Of a stretch of DNA of 37,153 nucleotides, positions 15,311 through 24,510 are shown piece after piece. Position numbers and translations under genes: made by a program. The stretch's first letter is position 1, and the number at the start of each line of letters is the position of its first letter. Source of the stretch: JBMNKL01 sp050261495 (GTDB lineage: Bacteria > Bacillota > Clostridia > Acetivibrionales > DTU013). The stretch is taken from NCBI GenBank assembly GCA_050261495.1, contig JBLNDI010000082.1, positions 1-37,153 on the forward strand. The letters are read 5' to 3'. The notes under the pieces were generated by a model. The model was not told where the DNA came from and did no database searches. It saw only the letters and a list, made by a program, of their open reading frames with translations.

Positions 15311-15350
15311 GAGGCAATTTGTGAAACAGATGTTATGCACAAATTGCTTC
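15311..15350 (+). terminator. 13-bp hairpin between abrB and the GGDEF-EAL gene
   Basis: GAGGCAATTTGTG (15311-15323) pairs with CACAAATTGCTTC (15338-15350), with one G·T pair and a 14-nt loop. No U-run follows (TATAATTTACC), so it may be a weak terminator or a leader structure of the next gene. Confidence 0.4.
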
Positions 15351-15419
15351 TATAATTTACCTTTGGTTTTATGTAATTGACTGAATACCGCACACAAAAG
15401 AATCGTAGAAGGTGATTTT

Positions 15420-18059
15420 CTGAAAAAGCTTAATGGAAATTCCGTGATTGTGCAAACGCTTCAAATGGGGGTCATAGCCCTGATAGCAGGCCTCATAATG
15501 TATTACTCGGTTACGCGGATGCTGTATTCCGATTTGGAAAATTCATTAATTCGCTATGCGGAACATGGCGCCGGTACTATTGATACCTACCTGACCGGAT
15601 GTTTATCCGAAGCAAGGTCAATCGCTTCCAACAGTATTGTTTCCAATTCGAACCTGCCAATGGAGCAGCGCCTGGCTGAATTGAAGAAGCAGGCTGTTTT
15701 GGACAAATGCAAAGAATTAAGCATCACGGATGAACACGGCTCTTCCGTATCGACAGCCGGGACAAAGTCATATGTCAGCGGCAATGAGTTCTTTAATAAT
15801 GCGATGAATGGAAAGCCGACGATTTCCGATCCGTTCATCTGCCAGGAAGAAAATAAGATGGTATTTGTAATTGCTGTGCCTATTGTTGAGTACGGCAGGA
15901 TTAACGGCGTTCTTTGCATAACATATGATGCCGGTGTCTTAAGCCGGATTGCGGATGAAACCAAGCTGAACGAGAATGGATATACGTTTATATTGAATAA
16001 AGATGGTGATATAATTGCCCACGAAGACAGGCAGCTTATATATGATAAAAAGAATGATTTGAAAACGGGAAAGGACAATCCCGGATTGCAGGAACTGCTC
16101 TTGCTTGAAACAAGAATGGTTTCAGGGCAGAGCGGAACCGGGAATTACTTTTATAATGGCGAAGAATGGATAATGGGCTTTAGCCCTATAAAAAGCACCG
16201 GATGGTCGATAGCGGTAACAATGCCTAAAAATGCGGCATTTAGAAGGTTGAACAACGTTTTCGCCGTGCTGTTCATATTTATACTGGCCGCATCGCTTAT
16301 TACCGCTTTTGCCTTGACACGCCTGCGCCTGATGAAGATAAATTTGCAGAGGCAGCAGATAAATACCCTGAGAATCACGGACATGACAAACCTTATAATC
16401 ATGGAAATCGAAAGAGACGGCACAATTGTCTCAACCAACAGGTACGCCGACGAAGTACTGGACTATTTTGACAAGTTCGGGATGGACAAAGTGCAGAATA
16501 TATATGAGCTGCTATCGCAGGAAGACATCGGAAAGCTGAAGAATGCCATCAACAGCTTCCAGCATCAAAACAGCTGCACGGCGCTTGAAATGTCATTAAG
16601 GCGCGGAAGCGGCAAGCCGGTGTATATCTATTGCAATGCGATCACCGATAAGGAAGATAATAATTTAATCGAAATCCTGGGTATTGACATAACGGACAGG
16701 GTAGACCAGGAGAAAAAGCTCCGGGACAGCTTTAAAGAGCTTACGCTGGTATATGATGAGCTGGCCGCTACCGAAGAAACCATAAGGCAACTGGCATTCA
16801 AGGATTCCCTTACCGGTCTGCCGAACCGTAACGCGCTTTGCGACGTAATGAAAAAAATACTGTCCATGAAAGGCAAACCCAGGAAGTGTGCCCTGATCAA
16901 CCTTGACCTGGATAATTTCAAATACATAAATGATTCTTACGGGCATTCCGCGGGGGACGCACTGCTGGTTGAAATCGGCAAACGGCTGAGGGAGGCGTTT
17001 TCAAAAAACAACACTGTTGCAAGGCTTGAGGGCGATGAATTTGCCATATTCCTAGATAATATACGAAGCAACAAGGAATTGAATGAAAAAGTAAATATGC
17101 TGAATGCAATTTTCAGCGAGCCGTTTACGGTACTGGGAAAACAGGTGCATATTACTGCCAGCGGCGGTATATCAATATATCCCGAGGATGCGGACTGCAT
17201 GGAGGAAATGCTTAAGAAATCCGACATGGCGATGCACAATGCAAAAAATGACGGCAAAAACAAGTATACTTTCTTCAGGCATGAGATGACCGACGAGCTG
17301 ACCGAGAGAATAAACATGGAGAATGGTTTGCACAAGGCGATTGAGGAAAATGAATTTGTGCTTTTCTACCAGCCTCAGGTTGACCTGGCGACAGGAAACA
17401 TAAGAAGTTTCGAAGCCCTGATAAGGTGGAAACACCCCGTGCATGGCATCATTCTTCCCTTGAAATTCATTGGAATAGCCGAGGAAACCGGCTTGATAAT
17501 TCAAATAGGAAAGTGGGTTTTGAAAAACGCCTGTGAATTCATAAAGAGAATTAACGACCGCATGCAAAGCAATTTCAGGATATCTGTCAATATTTCCGTT
17601 ATGCAGCTTATGCAGGACGATTTTGTCGATACGGTTACGGGCATATTGAAGCAGACAGGCCTCGATCCCGAATTTCTTGAGCTTGAGCTCACCGAGTCGA
17701 AGCTGGTTGAATCAATTGATTTTAACCTGAAAAAGCTCCAGGAGTTGAGAGACAAAGGCGTGAAAATATCTATTGACGATTTTGGCAAAGGGTTTTCATC
17801 TCTCAGCTATCTGAAGCAATTGCCCATTAATACCTTGAAAATCGACAAAAGCTTTGTAGATGATATACCGGAAGAAAACAATATGATAGAATCCATCATA
17901 CATATAGGCCATCAAAGAAAGCTTGTGGTTGTTGCGGAAGGGGTCGAAAGCAAGGAACAGATAGAATACCTGATCCGGCATAAGTGCGACATGGTCCAGG
18001 GTTATTTCTTTTCCAAGCCCATACCCGAAGAAGATGTTGAGAAGCTTTTCCAATACTGA
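15420..18059 (+). CDS. Membrane dCache-PAS-GGDEF-EAL protein (c-di-GMP turnover)
   Basis: About 879 aa. TM1 (about 15-32) and TM2 (about 280-300) enclose an extracellular dCache-like sensor. A PAS domain follows (about 315-425), then GGDEF (about 455-615) and EAL (about 630-875). The GGDEF signature is degenerate: LEGDEF, Glu537 for the first Gly, and no RxxD inhibitory site, so cyclase activity is doubtful. The EAL domain looks complete, with FEALIRW, NISVMQL, ELTESKLVE, IDDFGKGFSSL, LKIDKSF, VVAEGVES and QGYFFSKP. The net role is therefore probably c-di-GMP hydrolysis in response to an external ligand. Conventional calling gives GTG at 15444, but AAGGTGA at 15408-15414 is ideally spaced for an in-frame CTG at 15420, giving MKKLNGNSV; I chose this. 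Confidence 0.9.
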   Translation: MKKLNGNSVIVQTLQMGVIALIAGLIMYYSVTRMLYSDLENSLIRYAEHGAGTIDTYLTGCLSEARSIASNSIVSNSNLPMEQRLAELKKQAVLDKCKELSITDEHGSSVSTAGTKSYVSGNEFFNNAMNGKPTISDPFICQEENKMVFVIAVPIVEYGRINGVLCITYDAGVLSRIADETKLNENGYTFILNKDGDIIAHEDRQLIYDKKNDLKTGKDNPGLQELLLLETRMVSGQSGTGNYFYNGEEWIMGFSPIKSTGWSIAVTMPKNAAFRRLNNVFAVLFIFILAASLITAFALTRLRLMKINLQRQQINTLRITDMTNLIIMEIERDGTIVSTNRYADEVLDYFDKFGMDKVQNIYELLSQEDIGKLKNAINSFQHQNSCTALEMSLRRGSGKPVYIYCNAITDKEDNNLIEILGIDITDRVDQEKKLRDSFKELTLVYDELAATEETIRQLAFKDSLTGLPNRNALCDVMKKILSMKGKPRKCALINLDLDNFKYINDSYGHSAGDALLVEIGKRLREAFSKNNTVARLEGDEFAIFLDNIRSNKELNEKVNMLNAIFSEPFTVLGKQVHITASGGISIYPEDADCMEEMLKKSDMAMHNAKNDGKNKYTFFRHEMTDELTERINMENGLHKAIEENEFVLFYQPQVDLATGNIRSFEALIRWKHPVHGIILPLKFIGIAEETGLIIQIGKWVLKNACEFIKRINDRMQSNFRISVNISVMQLMQDDFVDTVTGILKQTGLDPEFLELELTESKLVESIDFNLKKLQELRDKGVKISIDDFGKGFSSLSYLKQLPINTLKIDKSFVDDIPEENNMIESIIHIGHQRKLVVVAEGVESKEQIEYLIRHKCDMVQGYFFSKPIPEEDVEKLFQY

Positions 18060-18086
18060 AGGTATTTTTTCGGCAGGAATTTTTAA

Positions 18087-18183
18087 ATATCCACAGGTTA
18101 TCGTCGGTACAAACAGCGGATTGCCTGACTAAAGCCGGCTTATTCACAGACTTATCAACATTATCCACAGCTTTATATCCACA
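18087..18183 (+). other. Cluster of DnaA-box-like sequences
   Basis: Five 9-mers in the same orientation: ATATCCACA (18087-18095), TTATTCACA (18140-18148), TTATCAACA (18152-18160), TTATCCACA (18161-18169) and ATATCCACA (18175-18183). Two match the consensus TTATNCACA exactly and three differ at one position. Four lie within 44 bp. AAGCCGG (18132-18138) and CCGGCTT (18232-18238) flank the dense part as an inverted repeat, and an AT-rich tract (about 18297-18390) follows. It lies in the 319-bp gap between the GGDEF-EAL gene and aroK. Confidence 0.6.
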
Positions 18184-18255
18184 AAACGGACGTTCTGAGG
18201 ATATGGCCGGGGCGGCCTGATCGCGTACCAACCGGCTTGAAAAATGCAAAAAAGT

Positions 18256-18277
18256 TGGTTAGTCTGGCGACTAACCA
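18256..18277 (+). promoter_or_regulatory. Perfect 9-bp hairpin followed by a ribosome-binding-site-like sequence
   Basis: TGGTTAGTC (18256-18264) and GACTAACCA (18269-18277) form a perfect stem with a 4-nt loop (TGGC). AAAGGGGGT follows at 18281-18289 and ATG at 18294, which opens a 42-codon hydrophobic frame overlapping the end of aroK. It lacks a directly attached U-tract. Role unknown. Confidence 0.4.
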
Positions 18278-18378
18278 TGTAAAGGGGGTCAAAATGTATT
18301 TTGTGAGGTCAACATTATTATTGCCCTCTTTTTTTTCTTTTTATTCATTAATTTTAAAAAATTTTCCGCAATTTAATA

Positions 18379-18891
18379 CTAATTGGAACTTTTCTGCAAA
18401 AGGCCGATTATTTCGGATGTAATGGTGTTGATATGCTTTCCGGAGCAGTTGATTTCAATGTCGGCGTATTTTCTATAAAGCGGCAGTCTCTCGCGGTACA
18501 GCGATTCGAGAGTCTGGCCTCTCTTCATTGCTATGCCGCGGCTGCCGGTATTTTTAACCCTTCTTGTCAGTTGATAAGGTTTTGCGTTCAGGAACACGAG
18601 GATACCGCCCGATTTCAGATGGCAGACGGCAGCTTCGCTATAGACGGCGCTGCCGCCGGTAGCGATTACATGGTTTTCAACATTGAGATTAAGTATTACT
18701 TTTTCCTCAATCCTTATAAATTCATCCAGACCCTTTTTGTCAATCAATTCCTGCAGGCTGCTTTTTTCCTGGTCCCGGATCAATTGATCCGTATCGATAA
18801 AAGGCATTCCAAGCGCCTTTGCCAGCAGCAGCCCGACCGTGCTTTTGCCCGCTCCCGGCATTCCTATCAAAACAACATTTCTATTCATCAT
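18379..18891 (-). CDS. aroK: Shikimate kinase
   Basis: A 170-aa enzyme that phosphorylates shikimate at the 3-OH with ATP, the fifth step of chorismate and aromatic amino acid synthesis. Visible motifs are Walker A GMPGAGKST (10-18), the shikimate-binding FIDTDQLI with its Asp, the Arg of FIRIEEKV, and the Walker B-like HVIATGGSAV. The lid region contains RGIAMKRGQTLESLYRERLP. No other aro gene is nearby, so it is a dispersed pathway gene. The start is at the first of two ATGs; the ribosome binding site is weak (ACGGGAT). Confidence 0.95.
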   Translation of the reverse strand: MMNRNVVLIGMPGAGKSTVGLLLAKALGMPFIDTDQLIRDQEKSSLQELIDKKGLDEFIRIEEKVILNLNVENHVIATGGSAVYSEAAVCHLKSGGILVFLNAKPYQLTRRVKNTGSRGIAMKRGQTLESLYRERLPLYRKYADIEINCSGKHINTITSEIIGLLQKSSN

Positions 18892-18963
18892 ATCCCGTAC
18901 CCGGACAAACCTGTTCTTGGCATTAATGTTTCACATATAAAAAATATGGTTCATGATAATACT

Positions 18964-18992
18964 ATACTATATCATAAATAATCTTTGTACAA
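18964..18992 (-). promoter_or_regulatory. Sigma-A-type promoter of aroK
   Basis: On the minus strand TTGTAC (18992-18987), 17 bp, then TAGTAT (18969-18964). It would give a leader of about 65 nt before aroK. Confidence 0.45.
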
Positions 18993-19040
18993 CACTTGGG
19001 GAATTTACCACCTTACTTTTATCGTGGAGGGTACATGCCA

Positions 19041-19346
19041 ATGTCGAGCCAAAAATCAAGCAGGAATTACAAAAAGAATGCTGCCGCGTACGGAACCGGT
19101 CCGGACAGGAATTGCGCCGATAATACCCGGGATATGCCGATATACGCGGAAAGCCTTCAGACGGATACGACGCTGAATGAAATTTCGGAAAATCTGAAAC
19201 CCGGGGAAACGCTCATATTGGATATCGGCAACAATTATTTCAACCAGGCGGATGAAATATACGACACACTGGTCATGAGAGGCTATGACGTGAAAAAGTC
19301 CGTAAAAAACGGGAGGAATCAGATCCTGGTAAGCAAAAAGCCGTGA
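19041..19346 (+). CDS. Small protein of unknown function
   Basis: About 101 aa. The first 30 residues are polar and basic and look disordered. The second half (about 40-100) has alternating helix/strand features (LNEISENLKPGETLILDI, then EIYDTLVMRGYDVKKSV and a final QILVSKKP). This is loosely reminiscent of the small TusA-like alpha/beta fold, but there is no CPxP motif or any catalytic Cys in that half. I do not recognise the family. The start is placed at ATG 19041, 9 nt after GGAGGG; ATG 19035 is only 3 nt from it. It is a lone gene between divergent aroK and the large FN3-SLH genes. Confidence 0.7.
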   Translation: MSSQKSSRNYKKNAAAYGTGPDRNCADNTRDMPIYAESLQTDTTLNEISENLKPGETLILDIGNNYFNQADEIYDTLVMRGYDVKKSVKNGRNQILVSKKP

Positions 19347-19385
19347 GTTCGGTTATCTTATTAATTTGCGGGAGAGTTTTGCCGA

Positions 19386-19391
19386 TATAAT
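19386..19391 (+). promoter_or_regulatory. Candidate -10 element for the FN3-SLH operon
   Basis: A perfect TATAAT lies about 100 nt before the first FN3-SLH gene, in the 144-bp gap after the small unknown gene. No convincing -35 sits at 16-18 bp. Confidence 0.3.
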
Positions 19392-19490
19392 AATAGTACC
19401 ATACCCGCAGGCAAACGGCAGGCGGGTGCGGAATGCACAGCTTACGGAATAAATGGGGGTCGGAGTGTAATTGGCGGAGGTCTGTCGTAT

Positions 19491-22400
19491 ATGAACCTTA
19501 TAAGAAAGCCAGTTTCTTTATTAATCATTGCCATTTTGCTAAATGGTCTTTTTGGCGGCGTTTTTATTGAGATTTTTGCAGCCCCGGTGGGTTCTGTCAA
19601 TATCACGGTCGATTCGTACATGAACGGGACATTGGAGTTTAATTGGAGCGATTATCCAGGCGCGGCTGCCGCGGTAGTCGCTTATCACAAGCCGAAATCC
19701 AACGATACCGCCGAACTGGTCGAGCTGGCCCCAATCCTGTCGCCTGTCCGGTCGGCGACAATCACCGGGCTTATGAATGATTACATATACGACATCAACG
19801 TTACCATTTACGGAGCCGTGGACGGGGCAGGGAACCCGGTAGGCGATCCGATAGGAAGGGGACTTCTCTACTTTATGCCGAGAATGACCTTTCAATATAC
19901 GACGCCTGATCAGCCGTACGTGGATCTGGCAGGAGGCGGCCGTGAAATCGGAAGCATGCCGAGGCTTGGGCTAAGATGGATAACACCGAAGATTTTTTAC
20001 GACCCGAATAATACAGTTTATCCCGATACCGATCCAAATCCCGGCAACAATGTATTTATTTCGGCCAATAGCAGCAATGCCTTGGCTTATATGCAAAACT
20101 CCCTTAATTTGATTTATTCCGGTAACCACGAAATATCAAGCTTGAATTTCAGGATCAACATTTCTACGGATCTGAACCTGCTGAATGCGGGTTCTACACA
20201 AGCGTCCCTGCTTATCGATCAGACAGCCGGGGGCAATTATACCGCACGAGTCTCAGGGGGCACGGTCACTGCCGTCGTTTCCACCACACAGAGTGCGTTG
20301 AGCTTTGAACTTTGGGGAAGGGCCGACGATGCTTCGGAAGTCCCGGAGCCTCCTCCCGGCATGGACTACGTTTTGCCTGATAACGACATACTTCCCGGTA
20401 CCGTGTACTATATGAACATAAAGCCGATTTACAAGGACAGCGCGGGAAACAATGTTGCGGCGGTTATGGTCGGCGACCCGGAGGACCAGAACGGGAGCAT
20501 GCTGTCGGGAGAAAGATCCTATGCCAGCACCCCGATACGTTTTCAACTGACAAAAGACAGTGCAAATAATATATATGTCAAGATATATAAAGTAAACCAG
20601 GGAAGCCTCGACCTTCCAAGGCTCTATTATGAAATTCAGGCGACCGACGATCCTTCAATCCCGGGCGACTGGGTCGTGAAGGGGACCATGGATGACACCT
20701 ATTTCACCGGTTCCTTTGCAATTACGGTAATTTCCGGGGTAAGCCCTGAAAACGAGATTTTCTACAGGATTGTCGTAAAATCCGACAGCCCGATCGACAG
20801 GCTGGAATCGCCGGCAATGCCGTACACCCTTACGGTGGACACCAGCAGACCTCCGCTTCCCACGGGTATAATGGTAATAAACAGGGTTCCCAATCCCGGA
20901 AAGGTATACCTGCCGTCCGGCGTGGAAATCGACGTAAAATCCACGGACGTTACCATATCATGGGACAAGCCGCTTAACTGGGAGACTGTCAGGAACGATT
21001 TATATTTCCACTTCATGCTGGGCACGAATCAAACGCCAACCACCGAGGACATCCCTCTCTATGTCGGGGAGCACCTCTTGGGCAATTATCCCGCGGTTTT
21101 CAGGCTGGTAAAATACATAAGCGCGAAATCCGGCAAGATAAGGGAGGTAGGGAACCGTCTCGAATATACGCTGGACGCGTTTGACCTGTTTACATGGGAA
21201 GGCGACACGGAAAGCGACAGCGGCACTATCGACGGCTACGGCGATTACCCCAGGTTTTTGCTGCCCAATACCGTTTACTACCTGCAGATGTATACGACAA
21301 ATGCCCAAAACAGGGGGACAGCCGATACAAGCAAAATGTCCGACCGTTCCGTCATAACCAGTTTTACCACGCTGGACGACGCGGAATTGGAAGTACCGCT
21401 GCCCATGGGCTTTGCCCTTGATGTCAACGGGAAGGATACAGCCGTGGACCCGCCCGTAAACTATATCAGCGTAAGGTTTGACAAAATAATGAACCTGGAC
21501 TGGGACAAGCATGTGACCGTTTATGACCCGGCAAATTACAACTATTACATTTACTATGACATCCTGATGAGCCTGAGAAATGACCCGCTTTCCTTTACCC
21601 TTGTCGGAACAACCGAAAATCCCGACGGAGATATAATTTTCACAGGCGCCGGGGATCCCCAGAGTACTTCTGTCAGGGCGCGCATATCCAAGTTTGAGGA
21701 ACAGGGAAATGTTAACGTATTCGGCTATAATCTGCTTCCGAATACAATATATTACATAAAGGCAAGAACAAGGCTGGTTGTTAAAAGCAAAACCGACCCG
21801 TCGGACACATACTCAAAGGAATCTGTCTATACGACGGTATTGCCTGTTACGACCATACGGCTCGACATAAACCCGCCGGACGAAGAAGCGAGAAAACCGC
21901 TTGCTCCCACGGATTTCGCGATTGCCGTGGATGAAGAAAGCGGCAGGCCGGTTGTTTCCGACTATAGCGTGACTTTTTCATGGAACCGGCGGGAAAACGA
22001 TGTTATTTACCAGTTGATCAAAACCACGCAAAAGATAAATCCCACGGCTGCGCCGGAAGATTACGGAAGCGACCCCGAGTACCTGAGTTTCCTGCAGGAA
22101 TATGACCTGCTAAGCGATAATGTCGAAAACGGCGTTGTGTATCTTGATCCCGCGGATAGTTCCACCCATCCGGGCAAATTTACATATGACAGCGCGACGG
22201 GCACCTGCACCTACACGGTGGACCGCAGGATCTTCCCAAATAAGGTATACTACTTCAGCCTCAGGGCCGTAAGGGTCGACTCCAACAGGAACCCGCTGGA
22301 ACCGGCGTCGGAAAGCGTATGGGTATCCATCCCGGTAACGACCACCCTGATAGAGGCGCCCCTTGCGTTGGAGGCAGTGCTGGGCGCGGAACTGGGCTTC

Positions 22401-24482
22401 TACTGGACGGATGATACGGTTGGCTTGACAGCCGAGGATTATAAAATATATGTAAAAGGTCCTTCCGACACGAATTACAAGCTGATGGACCGTTCACGCG
22501 CGACCGTCATAAAGGATACCGACGGAAAGACATATTACGGAAGGGTGCGGGATCTTAAGGCGGACACGTATTATGACATAAAGGTGGTAAAGGGAGCCAA
22601 CACTACGGTCTATGACAAGGCTTCCGTGAAGACCAGGGACGCCTGCCATGAAATAGAAGTCAGGTGGATTGGCAAGCCGCTGGATGGATACTCCAGTTAT
22701 GAAATTGCAATAATGGAGGAAGGCGGCGCGGAATACACGGTGCTCACGGCGGCAGACCTCGAGCATTACATTGATAAAGCAGGCTCCGTATTGCCTTATT
22801 ATCCCGAAGAAACGGCGCAGACGGTAAATAACGACAAAATGTGCTATTATACAAAAATAAAGAGCGCCAATGTCACGATGCCGGGCGGTATTGTGACAAA
22901 GCAGCCGCTGAAATCCAACGTTAAATACTATATTAAAGTAAGGGCGGTAAAGGTTGATTCGGTAGACACCGATATAATCGCCTATTCCAAGTACGTGGGG
23001 CCGGTTAACATCCGTACCGAGTTCAGCCAGGAGGATTACGACAACATCGACCGAGAGGAGCAGGAAAGAGCTGTATTCCTTGATAAAATGGAAATGCTGG
23101 AAAAGCGTTATTACTGGAGAGTGGCAATAGGAAGAAGCCGCTCCACCACCATTTTGCTCAAGGGCGCGAAGGTTGCCGATGCAATGAAAAATTCGCCGGG
23201 GGACTCGTTTACCTTGGATTTGACGGCGCTTTCAGTCAACGTGGCGTCTGATGCCATATATGTGCCCATTACCGTAATCAAGACCATGAATGCTTTCAAA
23301 AAGAACCTTGTGATAAGAACCGAGGGCATGGAACTGGTATTAAGACCGGCAACACTGGACACTTCGGCAAACGGGCCGCTGAAGGAGATCATGGAGCGGG
23401 AGGAGGTAAAGGACATCTATGTTAAAATCGATATTTTGCGTTCGGTTGCCTCATCAACTCCGCTTCCCCAGGAAAACCTGAAAATTACCGGCATATGTGA
23501 ACTGGACATTATTGCTCTCGGCCTTTCCATGACCGATGAAGCTATGGCAAAAATGTACCATGACAGGCTATACGATGAAGATACCGGGCTGGTAAGCGAA
23601 AAACTCAATTTTCTGCTGAACGTTTATGTTGGAAGCGGACCGGGCTCTGCCGCCATGATGGAGAAATACGCGCAGAACCTGGTGGATATGATTGAAAAAG
23701 AATTGTCATTGTACATTGACGATACTTTGCAGGGGGCAAAAATAAATAACGCCGTGGCGAGAATCGAGGAACCGGGCGTGCCAGTCCTGGCAGGAATGTC
23801 GGCAAGCTCATCTAAGGGCGTTAAAATTCCATACGCGCTCTTCGATGGTTCAACGAGCTGGCAGAGAATATCCGCGGGAATTTTGCAGGAAGGCTCGATG
23901 GTGCGCTTCAACCTGGTAAAGACGGGCAAGTTTGTCATCATGGCTGCGCAGACCGTTATCGGCGGCGTATCGCCGGGGCACTGGGCAAAGGATTATATTG
24001 AAGCTATTGCGGCAAGGTACGATCTTAACGATGTTTTCCCGGGCATCCAAAGTAATTTCATGCCTGACAGCAAGGCCACCTGCAGCGAGGTAGTATTACT
24101 TTACGAGAAAGTGACCGGCAAAACGGCGGAAAACGCCGGGCTGGATATCCGGCAGAAAAATATGAAGCTGGGGCTTTCCGGCATAATCCATCCCAATTCG
24201 CTTGCAAAAAATATAAGGCGCCAGGAGACGGCCAAGGTATTGCTGAAATTGTTTTCCGTAAAAAAAGGCGCCGTCATGGATAAATTGAAACCAAAAGGCA
24301 GGATAATGATTGCCGATGAAAATGATATCGGGGATGATTATTTCCAGCCGGTCGTCATGATCGTTGACATGGAAGTTATGGAGCTTGACGGCGGCGGCAG
24401 GTTCCGTCCCAGGGAACAGATGACGCGGGCGGAAGTCGTGGCGGCTTTTGTAAAGCTGCTGAAACTGACGGGAGATATTTAA
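19491..24482 (+). CDS. Giant secreted FN3-repeat protein with C-terminal SLH domains (first of pair)
   Basis: A protein of 1663 aa. A signal peptide (about 1-31, cut near IFAAP) is followed by about seven or eight fibronectin-III-like modules (about 35-1180). They are recognisable by recurring tyrosine-corner strands such as NTVYYLQMYT, NTIYYIKART, NKVYYFSLRA and VKYYIKVRAV. Residues about 1195-1480 hold a different domain containing YVPITVIKTM and NLVIRTEGMELVLRPATL, also present in the next gene. SLH-type repeats finish the protein (about 1490-1660: GHWAKDYIEAIA, then FRPREQMTRAEVVAAF). SLH repeats bind pyruvylated secondary cell-wall polymer, so this is a wall-anchored surface protein. No enzymatic motif is visible. 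GGAGG lies 11-12 nt before the ATG. Its paralogue starts 28 bp downstream. Confidence 0.88.
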   Translation: MNLIRKPVSLLIIAILLNGLFGGVFIEIFAAPVGSVNITVDSYMNGTLEFNWSDYPGAAAAVVAYHKPKSNDTAELVELAPILSPVRSATITGLMNDYIYDINVTIYGAVDGAGNPVGDPIGRGLLYFMPRMTFQYTTPDQPYVDLAGGGREIGSMPRLGLRWITPKIFYDPNNTVYPDTDPNPGNNVFISANSSNALAYMQNSLNLIYSGNHEISSLNFRINISTDLNLLNAGSTQASLLIDQTAGGNYTARVSGGTVTAVVSTTQSALSFELWGRADDASEVPEPPPGMDYVLPDNDILPGTVYYMNIKPIYKDSAGNNVAAVMVGDPEDQNGSMLSGERSYASTPIRFQLTKDSANNIYVKIYKVNQGSLDLPRLYYEIQATDDPSIPGDWVVKGTMDDTYFTGSFAITVISGVSPENEIFYRIVVKSDSPIDRLESPAMPYTLTVDTSRPPLPTGIMVINRVPNPGKVYLPSGVEIDVKSTDVTISWDKPLNWETVRNDLYFHFMLGTNQTPTTEDIPLYVGEHLLGNYPAVFRLVKYISAKSGKIREVGNRLEYTLDAFDLFTWEGDTESDSGTIDGYGDYPRFLLPNTVYYLQMYTTNAQNRGTADTSKMSDRSVITSFTTLDDAELEVPLPMGFALDVNGKDTAVDPPVNYISVRFDKIMNLDWDKHVTVYDPANYNYYIYYDILMSLRNDPLSFTLVGTTENPDGDIIFTGAGDPQSTSVRARISKFEEQGNVNVFGYNLLPNTIYYIKARTRLVVKSKTDPSDTYSKESVYTTVLPVTTIRLDINPPDEEARKPLAPTDFAIAVDEESGRPVVSDYSVTFSWNRRENDVIYQLIKTTQKINPTAAPEDYGSDPEYLSFLQEYDLLSDNVENGVVYLDPADSSTHPGKFTYDSATGTCTYTVDRRIFPNKVYYFSLRAVRVDSNRNPLEPASESVWVSIPVTTTLIEAPLALEAVLGAELGFYWTDDTVGLTAEDYKIYVKGPSDTNYKLMDRSRATVIKDTDGKTYYGRVRDLKADTYYDIKVVKGANTTVYDKASVKTRDACHEIEVRWIGKPLDGYSSYEIAIMEEGGAEYTVLTAADLEHYIDKAGSVLPYYPEETAQTVNNDKMCYYTKIKSANVTMPGGIVTKQPLKSNVKYYIKVRAVKVDSVDTDIIAYSKYVGPVNIRTEFSQEDYDNIDREEQERAVFLDKMEMLEKRYYWRVAIGRSRSTTILLKGAKVADAMKNSPGDSFTLDLTALSVNVASDAIYVPITVIKTMNAFKKNLVIRTEGMELVLRPATLDTSANGPLKEIMEREEVKDIYVKIDILRSVASSTPLPQENLKITGICELDIIALGLSMTDEAMAKMYHDRLYDEDTGLVSEKLNFLLNVYVGSGPGSAAMMEKYAQNLVDMIEKELSLYIDDTLQGAKINNAVARIEEPGVPVLAGMSASSSKGVKIPYALFDGSTSWQRISAGILQEGSMVRFNLVKTGKFVIMAAQTVIGGVSPGHWAKDYIEAIAARYDLNDVFPGIQSNFMPDSKATCSEVVLLYEKVTGKTAENAGLDIRQKNMKLGLSGIIHPNSLAKNIRRQETAKVLLKLFSVKKGAVMDKLKPKGRIMIADENDIGDDYFQPVVMIVDMEVMELDGGGRFRPREQMTRAEVVAAFVKLLKLTGDI

Positions 24483-24510
24483 GCAGGGATTCCAAAGGCG
24501 GGAGGTACTG

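Noticed and set aside
18294..18422. 42-codon hydrophobic frame as an annotated gene
   Set aside because: It lies in AT-rich sequence and overlaps the aroK 3' end; kept only as a finding because of the preceding hairpin and ribosome-binding-site-like sequence.
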